Below, piece after piece: positions 34,590 to 42,869 of a DNA stretch of 64,000 bases. Made by a program: the position numbers and the translations under genes. The DNA is taken from assembly GCF_002735305.1 (NCBI RefSeq), contig NZ_PDYG01000134.1:1-64000 (forward strand), given 5' to 3'. The notes under the pieces were generated by a model. The model was not told where the DNA came from. It worked only from the letters and a program-made list of their open reading frames with translations, and did not search any database. The DNA is from Agathobacter ruminis (lineage in GTDB: Bacteria; Bacillota; Clostridia; Lachnospirales; Lachnospiraceae). How positions within the stretch are numbered: position 1 is the first letter of the stretch; each line of letters begins with the position of its first letter.

Positions 34590-35947
34590 TTATGAGCGCT
34601 GTTTTTCTTAAAATAATGAATATGAGTATTACCGCAGGCTGGCTGATTCTGACGGTTATCCTTGGCAGACTGCTCCTGAAAAGAGCGCCGAAATGGATCC
34701 GGTGCATTCTGTGGGGAATGGTAGCAATCCGGCTGATCTGCCCAGTTTCCTTTGGAAGTATTTTCAGTCTGATTCCAAGCCGTGAAACAATTCCGGAAAA
34801 TATTGCTGCCCAGCAGGAACCTGCCATCAATTCGGGAATTGCCATTGTCAATGACATGATCAATCCGGTGATTGCAGAGTCGTTTACAAAAGCTTCTGCG
34901 GACAGTACAAATTCGCTTCAAAGCGTGGTCCCGGTTGCAGCAACCGTATGGATTTGCGGGACTGTTATCATGCTGGCATATGCGCTCATTAGCTTCATAA
35001 AGCTCAAGAAAGAGGTTTCTGTATGCGTGCCTGTCGGAAAATGTATTTTATCATGTGATGAAGTCAAATCGCCGTTTATTCTGGGCGTGCTCCGCCCTAC
35101 AATCTATGTGCCGTCTTCGGTGTGCGAAGAGACGCTTGACCTTATGATTTGCCACGAAAAAGCCCATTTACAGCACCATGATCATCTGTGGAAGCCTCTG
35201 GCGTATCTGTTGCTTGCTGTTTACTGGTTCAATCCGCTTTGCTGGATTGCATATATCTTGTTTGGCCGCGATCTTGAAATGGCCTGTGATGAGAGAGTTG
35301 TCCAAAATATGGATAAGGCTGAATTGGTGGCATACTCACAGGCGCTTCTGGACTGCAGCCTCCTGAGACGAAAAATTGCAGTCTGTCCGCTGGGGTTTGG
35401 CGAAGTGGGGGTGAAAGAAAGAGTGAAAGGTGTTTTGAATTACAAGAAGCCTGCATTTCTTGTCATCCTGTGTGCAATTATTTTTTGTATTGTCGCGGGA
35501 GTTTGTCTGATGACAGATCCGTTTTCACGGAAAGAAAACACTGCCGCCCAAACGGACGAAATCGATGTGGCATCATTAAGAAAAAAATACCCGGAGTACT
35601 TTGACCTGAGCACAGGCAAAGGGCTGGAACTCTATGTCTGGGAGATGGCACAGGGAGATTATTGTTGCAGCTTAATGAGTGGGACGAATCGAGACAAGGA
35701 TTTTGAGGAACTAATCAGTCTAAAAGGCGCTTCCATTGGAGAGATGAAAGCAATCCTCTCAACATATGATATTGATGAGGATGAAATCATCATTATTCCA
35801 TGGCAAAATCCTGTTTCCAGTTATTTGCCGAAGTGGGCGATTCAAAAAGATGGGGAAAGTTACAATACATTTGAGAATCGCCAACATGAATTTTGTGACA
35901 AAATTCGACAGATGCTTCGCTTAGAGGAAGGGGGCTTATCCGACTGA
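34586..35947 (+). CDS. BlaR1/MecR1-family M56 peptidase sensor
   Basis: 453 residues. N-terminal membrane helices and an M56 metalloprotease domain carry CHEKAHLQHHDH (zinc HExxH-like, with K in place of a small residue) and the downstream EMACDE. One helix (about residues 290-312) follows, then an extracellular domain of about 130 residues. There is no penicillin-binding SxxK sensor domain, so the ligand is probably not a beta-lactam. The last residues (GLSD then stop) are encoded by bases that match hairpin 1 of the three-hairpin repeat. Confidence 0.85.
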   Translation: MIMSAVFLKIMNMSITAGWLILTVILGRLLLKRAPKWIRCILWGMVAIRLICPVSFGSIFSLIPSRETIPENIAAQQEPAINSGIAIVNDMINPVIAESFTKASADSTNSLQSVVPVAATVWICGTVIMLAYALISFIKLKKEVSVCVPVGKCILSCDEVKSPFILGVLRPTIYVPSSVCEETLDLMICHEKAHLQHHDHLWKPLAYLLLAVYWFNPLCWIAYILFGRDLEMACDERVVQNMDKAELVAYSQALLDCSLLRRKIAVCPLGFGEVGVKERVKGVLNYKKPAFLVILCAIIFCIVAGVCLMTDPFSRKENTAAQTDEIDVASLRKKYPEYFDLSTGKGLELYVWEMAQGDYCCSLMSGTNRDKDFEELISLKGASIGEMKAILSTYDIDEDEIIIIPWQNPVSSYLPKWAIQKDGESYNTFENRQHEFCDKIRQMLRLEEGGLSD

Positions 35948-36012
35948 GATAAAAAATTTGCAAGACATTCCGGATGGACATCGCGTCCATCCGGGGTGTC
36001 TTTTTTTTTGCG
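35941..36012 (+). terminator. Intrinsic terminator of blaI-blaR1
   Basis: GACATTCCGGATGGAC (35964-35979) pairs with GTCCATCCGGGGTGTC (35985-36000), followed by nine Ts. The bases directly before it (35936-35951, ATCCGACTGAGATAAA) equal one arm of the three-hairpin element. Confidence 0.9.
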
Positions 36013-36128
36013 GGAATAGAAAGATTTCAATCTGGTTATAAAAAAATCATTCAAACTGGACATTATGATATAATCAAAAAAGTGATATAGTGCTATCTAA
36101 ATGAAAAACATAGGAGATTGATAGGATT

Positions 36129-36989
36129 ATGAGAGTTGCAGCAATTAATGATTTGTCCGGTTTGGGAAACTGCTCTCTGCTTGCAGATATCGGTGTCATG
36201 TCTGCGATGGGGATTGATGTTTGTCCGGTTCCGACCGCGGTATTGACAGCGCAGACCGGTTTCCCGAGCTATCATATGCAGGACACGGGGGATATGGTCA
36301 AACATAGTGCCAAAGAGTGGTCCGGGATGGGAATTGACTTTGACGGGATTTTGACAGGGTATATCCCATATGACGCGATTGCGGATGACATCTATGCGTT
36401 TGTGCAGACTTTTCGCAAAGACAATACACTGATTTTGATTGACCCGGTGATGGGAGATGATGGACTGTGCTATTCGAACTATACCCCACAGATGCTGGAA
36501 AAAATAAAAAAGCTTGTGGCACTTGCGGATATCATCACGCCAAATCTGACAGAGTTGTGCCTTTTGGCAGGAGTGGATGCAAAGCAACTGATCGCACAAA
36601 TTAAGAGCGAAAAAGACTTGCAGAAAGTTGCATCGCTGTGTGACCGGGTTCGGGGAAATGCCGGACAGACAGTTGTCGTAACCGGAATGTCCGTTGGAAC
36701 GGAACGTATCTATAATCTTGTAAGTACTGCGGGGGCGTATGAATGCATTGCCTGTAGCAGCAATGGCGAAAGCTATTCGGGAACGGGCGATTTGTTTGCG
36801 GCATCCCTGATGGCAAATGTGCTGAATGGAAAGCCGGTGAACGAAGCTGTGCGTACAACGGTTCATTTTCTCGGAAGAGCGATTGCGCAGACAAAACAGT
36901 CTGACAGAAATTTTGGAGTCAATTTTGAGGCAGTATTGAATGAAGAGGTAGGAGGAACAAATGGAAAAACAAGTGGAAAGAACAAGTGA
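36129..36989 (+). CDS. Pyridoxal/pyridoxamine kinase
   Basis: 286 residues, ribokinase fold of the PdxK/PdxY type. The N-terminus is INDLSGLGNCSL, the middle PVMGDDGLCYSNYTPQM, and the anion-hole motif GTGDLFAASL. It phosphorylates vitamin B6 vitamers in the cytosol. The 29-bp overlap with the ECF S component downstream suggests uptake and trapping of the same vitamin. A TATAAT box lies at about 36068. Confidence 0.88.
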   Translation: MRVAAINDLSGLGNCSLLADIGVMSAMGIDVCPVPTAVLTAQTGFPSYHMQDTGDMVKHSAKEWSGMGIDFDGILTGYIPYDAIADDIYAFVQTFRKDNTLILIDPVMGDDGLCYSNYTPQMLEKIKKLVALADIITPNLTELCLLAGVDAKQLIAQIKSEKDLQKVASLCDRVRGNAGQTVVVTGMSVGTERIYNLVSTAGAYECIACSSNGESYSGTGDLFAASLMANVLNGKPVNEAVRTTVHFLGRAIAQTKQSDRNFGVNFEAVLNEEVGGTNGKTSGKNK

Positions 36990-37497
36990 AAATACGATGG
37001 CATCAAGAACCAGACTGCTGGCATACACAGGCATTTTTGCGGCACTGACTGTGGTATTTACCGCATATCTGTTTCATATTCCTGTGGGAATGAACGGTGG
37101 ATATATTCATTTTGGAGATACCCTGATTTATCTGGCAGCGACATTGTTGCCATTGCCCTATGCGCTCGCGGTTGGAGCCTTGGGCGGTGGAATCGCTGAT
37201 TTGCTGACTGCCCCAATGTGGGCAATTGCGACGGTAATCATCAAGATGTTGATTGTGCTTCCGTTTTCAAGTAAGGGGACGAATGTTTTGAACAGGCGCA
37301 ATATTGTTGCACCGATTCTGTCATTTTTTATTTCAGCGACAGGATATTATCTGGCCGAGATGATTCTGTTTGGCAGCAGGGCAGCATTGCTTACCGCATT
37401 TTCGGGTTCTTTGGTGCAGTCGGGAGGAAGCGCGGTACTCTTTTATATACTGGCTGCTGCGTTTCAGTCTTCGGGCTTGAAAAAAAGAATGTTTTAG
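36961..37497 (+). CDS. ECF transporter S component (probable vitamin B6 carrier)
   Basis: 178 residues with about five to six membrane helices. YIHFGDTLIYLAATLLPLPY matches S components of energy-coupling-factor transporters (TIGR04002-like). It would pair with the EcfAA-EcfT module at 22-24.9 kb. Its substrate is inferred as pyridoxine/pyridoxamine from the overlapping kinase gene. TAGGAGGA lies within the kinase coding end. Confidence 0.82.
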   Translation: MEKQVERTSENTMASRTRLLAYTGIFAALTVVFTAYLFHIPVGMNGGYIHFGDTLIYLAATLLPLPYALAVGALGGGIADLLTAPMWAIATVIIKMLIVLPFSSKGTNVLNRRNIVAPILSFFISATGYYLAEMILFGSRAALLTAFSGSLVQSGGSAVLFYILAAAFQSSGLKKRMF

Positions 37498-37514
37498 TCT
37501 GGGAGGAGAAAATT

Positions 37515-38111
37515 ATGGCAGAAATTTTGTACAAATATAAAGATTCGGTATATGCGAATATTACCAATAAATGTAATTGCCGATGCACCTTTTGCATCCG
37601 CTTTTTGAAAGATGGAATCGGAGATACCGATACCTTGTGGCATCAGGAGAATCCGAGCAAGGAAGAAGTGCTTGCAGCAATTCGCAATTATGATTTTACA
37701 GGACATGACGAACTGGTTTTCTGTGGATACGGAGAGCCGACCTGCGCACTGGATATTTTGCTTGCGGCAGCAAAGGTGGCAAAGGAAGAAAAGGGCTTAA
37801 AAACACGGCTGAATACCAACGGCCTTGGCTGTGAGGAAAATCACGGAAATATTGTACCGCAGCTGGCAGAGGTGATTGACAGTGTATCCATCAGTTTGAA
37901 TGCGCCGAATGCGCAGGCTTATGAAAAAGTGACCAGACCACTGGTGCCATCTGCATTTGACAAGATGGTGGAATTTGCAAAACTGTGCAGAGATGCCATC
38001 AAAGAAGTAAAATGGTCCATCGTGGATGTACTGCCGGAGAATCAGATTGAGGAATGCAGACAATTGTCGGAAGACACCGGAATCCCTCTTCGCATTCGTC
38101 ATTTCAGTTGA
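37515..38111 (+). CDS. TatD-associated radical SAM protein
   Basis: 198 residues. The radical SAM CxxxCxxC motif reads NKCNCRCTFCIR, followed by VFCGYGEPT (SAM-binding) and RLNTNGLG. The length fits the TIGR04038 (TatD-associated radical SAM) family, usually found with TatD nucleases, but none is visible here. The substrate is unknown. It lies 17 bp after the S component gene. Confidence 0.85.
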   Translation: MAEILYKYKDSVYANITNKCNCRCTFCIRFLKDGIGDTDTLWHQENPSKEEVLAAIRNYDFTGHDELVFCGYGEPTCALDILLAAAKVAKEEKGLKTRLNTNGLGCEENHGNIVPQLAEVIDSVSISLNAPNAQAYEKVTRPLVPSAFDKMVEFAKLCRDAIKEVKWSIVDVLPENQIEECRQLSEDTGIPLRIRHFS

Positions 38112-38178
38112 GAAAGCGGATACATTTAGCTATAATGGATGCTGATATGCAAATATGATTCGTAATTGGAGAAAAAAT

Positions 38179-39357
38179 ATGTATTCGTTATTGCTGGCAG
38201 TAATTTATCTGATTTTTATCAGTCTGGGATTGCCGGATTCGCTTTTGGGATCCGGCTGGCCGAAGATGCAAATTGCATTTTCTGTGCCGTCTTCTTATGC
38301 TGGATATGTATCCATGGTGATCTCGTTTATGACGATTATCTCCGCATTGCTCAGCCCGAGAGTGATTCGAAAAGTACATACCAAATGGATTGTGATATGC
38401 TCGATATTTTTGACAATCCTTGGTCTGATCGGATTCTCATTCGCAGGGAGCTATGCGGTTTTATTTGTGTTTGCGGTACCGTACGGACTGGGCGCAGGCG
38501 CCATTGACGCTGCAGTGAATCATTATGTGGCCAATCATTTTTCGTCATCTGTGATGAACTTTCTGCACTGTTTTTACGGGGTGGGAGCAGTCATCAGTCC
38601 AAACATTATGGCGATTGCGCTTCGACATGCGGGATGGAACGAAGGATATCGTTGGACTGCATATCTGCAGATTGCGATTTTGATGGTAGTCATCGTTTCT
38701 TTGCCATTGTGGGATAAGCATGAGCAGGAGAGCAAGTTGCAGACCGTGGACTCCGTGGGAATTCGTGAGACCATTCACGTCCGCGGTGTGATTCCGACGC
38801 TGATTGCATTCTTTGCCTATTGTGCGGGAGAGGCGACCTGCTTCCTGTGGACATCAAGTTATTTTAAGGGAACGAAAACGGGACTTTCTGATGCAACAAT
38901 TGCATCATTTGGATCGCTGATATTCGGAGGACTGATGTTTGGACGCCTGATTTCAGGCTTTTGCTCGAATCGACTGGGAGACAGGATGCTGATTCGCATC
39001 GGCATCGCGGTAGAGCTGGTCGGCATCGTATTGGTGATGCTTCCACTGTCGGCTTATCAGGTTGCAGCAGTCGGATTTGTGATCATCGGAACCGGAATGG
39101 GACCGGTGTATCCGGCCATTCAGCATATGGCGCCGGAAAAATTCGGCAGAGAATACAGTGCGGCGGTGATTGGCTTGCAGATGGCATCCGCTTATATGGG
39201 AAGCACCTTTATGCCGATGGTGTTTGGCAATCTGCAACATTATATTGGGATTGGCGTGATGCCGATGTATCTTTTGATCTTTGCAATATTAAATATCGGA
39301 TTGCTGGAATATTCCTATAGATATTGCAAAAGCACGAACGGGTTCGATATAATCTAA
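38179..39357 (+). CDS. Major facilitator superfamily transporter
   Basis: 392 residues, about 12 membrane helices. Segments such as LGAGAIDAAVNHYVANHF, FYGVGAVISP and GTGMGPVYPAIQHMAPEKFG are typical of the fucose-permease-like MFS group. The ATG at 38179 follows TTGGAG, and the longer start at 38155 lacks a site. The substrate is unknown; the adjacent GH5 gene suggests a sugar or glycoside. Confidence 0.85.
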   Translation: MYSLLLAVIYLIFISLGLPDSLLGSGWPKMQIAFSVPSSYAGYVSMVISFMTIISALLSPRVIRKVHTKWIVICSIFLTILGLIGFSFAGSYAVLFVFAVPYGLGAGAIDAAVNHYVANHFSSSVMNFLHCFYGVGAVISPNIMAIALRHAGWNEGYRWTAYLQIAILMVVIVSLPLWDKHEQESKLQTVDSVGIRETIHVRGVIPTLIAFFAYCAGEATCFLWTSSYFKGTKTGLSDATIASFGSLIFGGLMFGRLISGFCSNRLGDRMLIRIGIAVELVGIVLVMLPLSAYQVAAVGFVIIGTGMGPVYPAIQHMAPEKFGREYSAAVIGLQMASAYMGSTFMPMVFGNLQHYIGIGVMPMYLLIFAILNIGLLEYSYRYCKSTNGFDII

Positions 39358-39409
39358 TTGTTTGAATCAATATTGGACTGATACGAGGATAAAGGAGGGC
39401 ATCGACAAC

Positions 39410-40447
39410 ATGAAGCAGCTGGAAGGATTTATGAAAGGCGTCAATCTTGGAGGATGGATATCACAATTTGACCGATATGATAAAGAACATTTTGATACCT
39501 TTATTACGGAAGAAGACATTGACAGTATCGCATCTTTAGGATTTGACCATGTTCGTATTCCAATCGACTATGTATTGCTGGAAGAAGAGGACGGCACACC
39601 AAAAGAAGATGGTTTTTATTACCTCGAGAATTGTCGTAAATGGTGTGAAAAGAATCATTTGAATGTTTTGATTGACCTGCATGAGTGCTATGGTTATTCA
39701 TTTGATCCGTTGAAGAAAGATATGGATCGTGCGAAATTCTTTTACGATGACGCATTGCAAAATAGATTTATGAATTTATGGAAGCGCATTGCAACCCGCT
39801 TTGCACAATACCCGGATCAGGTGGCATTTGAGCCGCTGAATGAGGTGGTCTTGCATGAGGTTGCGGATGCATGGAATGAGATTGCCGGACGCTTTATCCA
39901 TATGGTGCGAGAGATTTGCCCGAACCATGTATTGGTGGTCGGCGGAGTGGCATATAACAATGTCATGAGTGTTCCGCTTCTGAACCTGCCGGTGGATGAG
40001 AAAGTGGTATATAATTTCCATTGCTATGAGCCGATGGTATTCTCACATCAGGGTGCCTACTGGGTAGAAAACATGCCGCTTGATTTTCGCATCGGTTATC
40101 CAAAGACACTTGCGGAATATCGCAAAGCAGGCGATGAGCTCGCAGCTGATTTGGCCGGTGCCGTATATCAGGAGGGCATTCGCGAGATCGGAGAAGAATT
40201 CTTCGAAGACATCTTTGCTCCTGCAATCGAGAAGGCACAAAAAGATGGCGTATGCCTCTATTGCGGAGAGTATGGTGTCATTGACCAGGCAGATCCGGAG
40301 GATCGCCTGCGCTGGATGAAAGATATCCATGCGGTATTTGAACGATATGGAATCGGACATGCGCTCTGGAATTATAAACAAAAGGACTTCGGCCTCGTCG
40401 ATGAGAGCTTTGCAACCATTCGTGATCGCTTTATCGAAATCGTATAG
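39410..40447 (+). CDS. GH5 family glycoside hydrolase (cellulase / beta-glucanase type), intracellular
   Basis: A 345-residue (beta/alpha)8 enzyme with VNLGGWISQF, a DLHECYGYSFDP loop, the acid/base Glu in FEPLNEVV and the nucleophile Glu in YCGEYGVID. No signal peptide is present, so it acts on imported oligosaccharides. The ATG at 39410 follows AAAGGAGGG, and the 16-codon longer frame is unlikely. It is convergent with the XRE gene and shares a bidirectional terminator. Confidence 0.9.
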   Translation: MKQLEGFMKGVNLGGWISQFDRYDKEHFDTFITEEDIDSIASLGFDHVRIPIDYVLLEEEDGTPKEDGFYYLENCRKWCEKNHLNVLIDLHECYGYSFDPLKKDMDRAKFFYDDALQNRFMNLWKRIATRFAQYPDQVAFEPLNEVVLHEVADAWNEIAGRFIHMVREICPNHVLVVGGVAYNNVMSVPLLNLPVDEKVVYNFHCYEPMVFSHQGAYWVENMPLDFRIGYPKTLAEYRKAGDELAADLAGAVYQEGIREIGEEFFEDIFAPAIEKAQKDGVCLYCGEYGVIDQADPEDRLRWMKDIHAVFERYGIGHALWNYKQKDFGLVDESFATIRDRFIEIV

Positions 40448-40463
40448 ACAAAACGGATAGAAA

Positions 40464-40503
40464 AATGCAAAAAAGAAGAGCTTTTTAAGGCTCTTCTTTT
40501 TTG
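40464..40503. terminator. Bidirectional intrinsic terminator
   Basis: AAAAAAGAAGAGC and GCTCTTCTTTTTT flank a short loop, with A and T runs on both sides. It serves GH5 (+) and the XRE gene (-). Confidence 0.92.
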
Positions 40504-41492
40504 GTGCCGCAGATTGCTTCTGCGATTGCATGTACTACTGCAAATAAGATTCCGGCAACCGGCCAGATAATCCAGGTATAATGCCATGCATTGGTTGCAA
40601 AACTTACACCGAGATAAATGGCAACAGTGAGCAGCCAATAGATTTTGGTAACCGGTTCGAGTTTTTGTGTCTGCATTTTCTTTGACGGGGCAAAATCGCC
40701 GTCCTGTAACAAAACCATGCATGCGCCGTGGATCCCACATACCGCAATAAAAAGATATACGCCAAGCGCAACGAGGAAAAGAAGCAGTGCAACCAGGCAA
40801 ACCAATACATAATCAGGTACATTCATCAACGCACTCAGAATCAATGGAACCGGGCTGAAGATGCATAAAAGAAGGCCACTGATCAAAGCGACATGATTGC
40901 GATGTTCCTGCTGTGCTTTCACAGCCTTTACCATTCCATCGACACCATAGGCTGTTTCAAATGTTTCTTTTTGCAGATAATCATAACGCTCCAGACGGAG
41001 TCCCTGCTGAATGAACAGCGCAACGGCGATTCCAATCTGTACAAACAAAAAGAAAAGTCCGATTGCGATAGCCGGCTCTTCCCGCAGACCAAACATCCGG
41101 GATTCCGAAAGCGCACACATAATCAACAGAATCGCCGGGCAGGTGATACAAAGAAAGACACCGATACCAATCTTTGGCAGACACTGCTCATTGGTTATTA
41201 AATAATCGGAAGCTTCTTCCATTGATACAATTCTCTTTTCTGCAGTTTCATAGGTGTGATCATTCTCATAAGTGATTTCCCGTTCGTCCGGTTCAATTTC
41301 ATCTTTTAAGAGATAATCTGTTGAAACCTGAAACAGTTCAGCCATCTTCAAAATCTTTTGCAGATCAGGAATGCTTTGGGCACCTTCCCATTTCGAAACC
41401 GACTGTCTCGATACACCGAGCATATCGGCGAGTTCTTCCTGCGACCATCCGTTCTTTTTTCTCTCATAAATAATTTTGTCTGCTAAAATCAT
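40485..41492 (-). CDS. XRE-family membrane regulator
   Basis: 335 residues. It has an N-terminal helix-turn-helix (residues about 1-60: KKNGWSQEELADMLGVSRQS followed by VSKWE), a linker, then about six membrane helices. DNA binding coupled to a membrane domain suggests an envelope-sensing regulator. The C-terminal end overlaps the terminator. Its targets are unknown. Confidence 0.85.
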   Translation of the reverse strand: MILADKIIYERKKNGWSQEELADMLGVSRQSVSKWEGAQSIPDLQKILKMAELFQVSTDYLLKDEIEPDEREITYENDHTYETAEKRIVSMEEASDYLITNEQCLPKIGIGVFLCITCPAILLIMCALSESRMFGLREEPAIAIGLFFLFVQIGIAVALFIQQGLRLERYDYLQKETFETAYGVDGMVKAVKAQQEHRNHVALISGLLLCIFSPVPLILSALMNVPDYVLVCLVALLLFLVALGVYLFIAVCGIHGACMVLLQDGDFAPSKKMQTQKLEPVTKIYWLLTVAIYLGVSFATNAWHYTWIIWPVAGILFAVVHAIAEAICGTKKEEP

Positions 41493-41692
41493 AATTTATT
41501 CCCTTTCTCTGTGGCGGTATGTTTTTGCTATGAACACACCTTACCATTTTGCGTGGTTGCACACCATAAAGTTGCCTTTTCAATTTGTCAACCGGTGGTT
41601 GCAACCCGCGAAAATACAGGCTTCCCACAAAAATATTTCATTCCATATTATAAAGGTAATCGAGGGCTGACACAACCGCAAATTCCGGAGCG

Positions 41693-41821
41693 TTTATCTC
41701 AGTCGGGGTTACAATCTCCGACTGAGATAAATGCTCCGCGAGGATGCGCAGAGATTTGCATATGAAATATGTCAGCTACGCTGACGCAAATCTCGCGCCA
41801 AGTCTCGCGAGCGAGACTTGA
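41693..41821 (+). repeat. Three-hairpin element, copy C
   Basis: One base different from copy B (33114-33242), which lies in the opposite orientation. The linker GCTCCGCGAGGATGCGCA is the same as in copy A. It sits between the minus-strand XRE gene and the nadA promoter. The rest of interval 41493-41935 carries the XRE promoter side and nothing else seen. Confidence 0.88.
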
Positions 41822-41858
41822 TTTTACCGCCGCGGCTGGCTCGGGTTTTTCTAGTGTC

Positions 41859-41887
41859 TTGTCACAAGAGTTGACATGTGTTATACT
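41859..41887 (+). promoter_or_regulatory. nadA promoter with dyad operator
   Basis: TTGTCA (41859-41864), 17 bases, TATACT (41882-41887). The spacer holds the palindrome CTTGTCACAAG (41858-41868) and a wider TGTC...GACA pair. NAD-synthesis operons of Firmicutes are often repressed by NiaR over such sites; the match to that motif is not proven. Confidence 0.6.
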
Positions 41888-41935
41888 CGTAGTCAACGTG
41901 AAATCGGTGAGAAAGAAGCACAAAGGAGAGTTGCG

Positions 41936-42844
41936 ATGTCTACGATTGTAGAGGAAATTGAACAGTTAAAGAGAGAGAAAGATGCGGTGATTCTGGCACA
42001 TTATTATGTGGACGATGATGTGCAGGCCATAGCAGATTATATCGGAGACAGTTATTATCTGGCAAAAGTGGCCGTGAAATTGAAAGAGCGCACAATTGTA
42101 TTTGCCGGTGTGAAATTTATGGGAGAATCGGCAAAAATTCTGAATCCGGAAAAGACGGTTCTGATGCCGGACGAAAATGCGGATTGTCCTATGGCGCACA
42201 TGGCACAGATTGCAAGAATTGAGGAAGTGCGTAGGGAATATGATGATGTGGCAGTGGTCTGCTATATTAATTCAACGGCGGAATTGAAGATGCATTCGGA
42301 TGTATGCGTGACTTCCGCAAATGCGATGAAGATTGTAAAAGCATTGCCGAATAAACACATTTTCTTTATCCCGGATGAGAATCTCGGCAGATATATTGCA
42401 TCGAAAGTGCCGGAGAAAGAATTTATCTTTAATGATGGATATTGTCATGTACACAAAGCGGTGACCGCAGATGTGGTGCGCCGTGCAAAGGAAATGCATC
42501 CGGAGGCCGAAGTATTGATTCATCCGGAATGCACATTAGAGGTGTTAGCGCTTGCCGATTATATCGGAAGCACTTCGGGCATTATCGATTATGCGACGAA
42601 GTCGGATAACAAAGAATTTATTATCTCGACAGAACTTGGCGTGCTCTATCAGCTGAAGCAGCAGAATCCGGATAAGACTTTTTATTCGGCTGGGGCTGTA
42701 CAGATTTGCCCGAATATGAAGCGCGTGACATTGGAAAAGATTCGCAACTGCCTGCGTGACGGAAGCGGTGAGGTGGAAGTGAGTGACGAAACGAGAGAGA
42801 AGTCACTGATTCCATTGCAAAGAATGTTGGAGCTCGCACAATAG
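41936..42844 (+). CDS. nadA: Quinolinate synthase
   Basis: A 302-residue NadA that condenses iminoaspartate and dihydroxyacetone phosphate to quinolinate with a [4Fe-4S] cluster. The three cluster cysteines are visible in DENADCPMAHMA, LIHPECTLEVL and QICPNMKRV. The ATG at 41936 follows AAAGGAGAG; the 20 codons upstream in the open frame overlap the promoter region. Confidence 0.95.
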   Translation: MSTIVEEIEQLKREKDAVILAHYYVDDDVQAIADYIGDSYYLAKVAVKLKERTIVFAGVKFMGESAKILNPEKTVLMPDENADCPMAHMAQIARIEEVRREYDDVAVVCYINSTAELKMHSDVCVTSANAMKIVKALPNKHIFFIPDENLGRYIASKVPEKEFIFNDGYCHVHKAVTADVVRRAKEMHPEAEVLIHPECTLEVLALADYIGSTSGIIDYATKSDNKEFIISTELGVLYQLKQQNPDKTFYSAGAVQICPNMKRVTLEKIRNCLRDGSGEVEVSDETREKSLIPLQRMLELAQ

Positions 42845-42869
42845 CTCTTCAAAAGGATGGTGCAATCAG

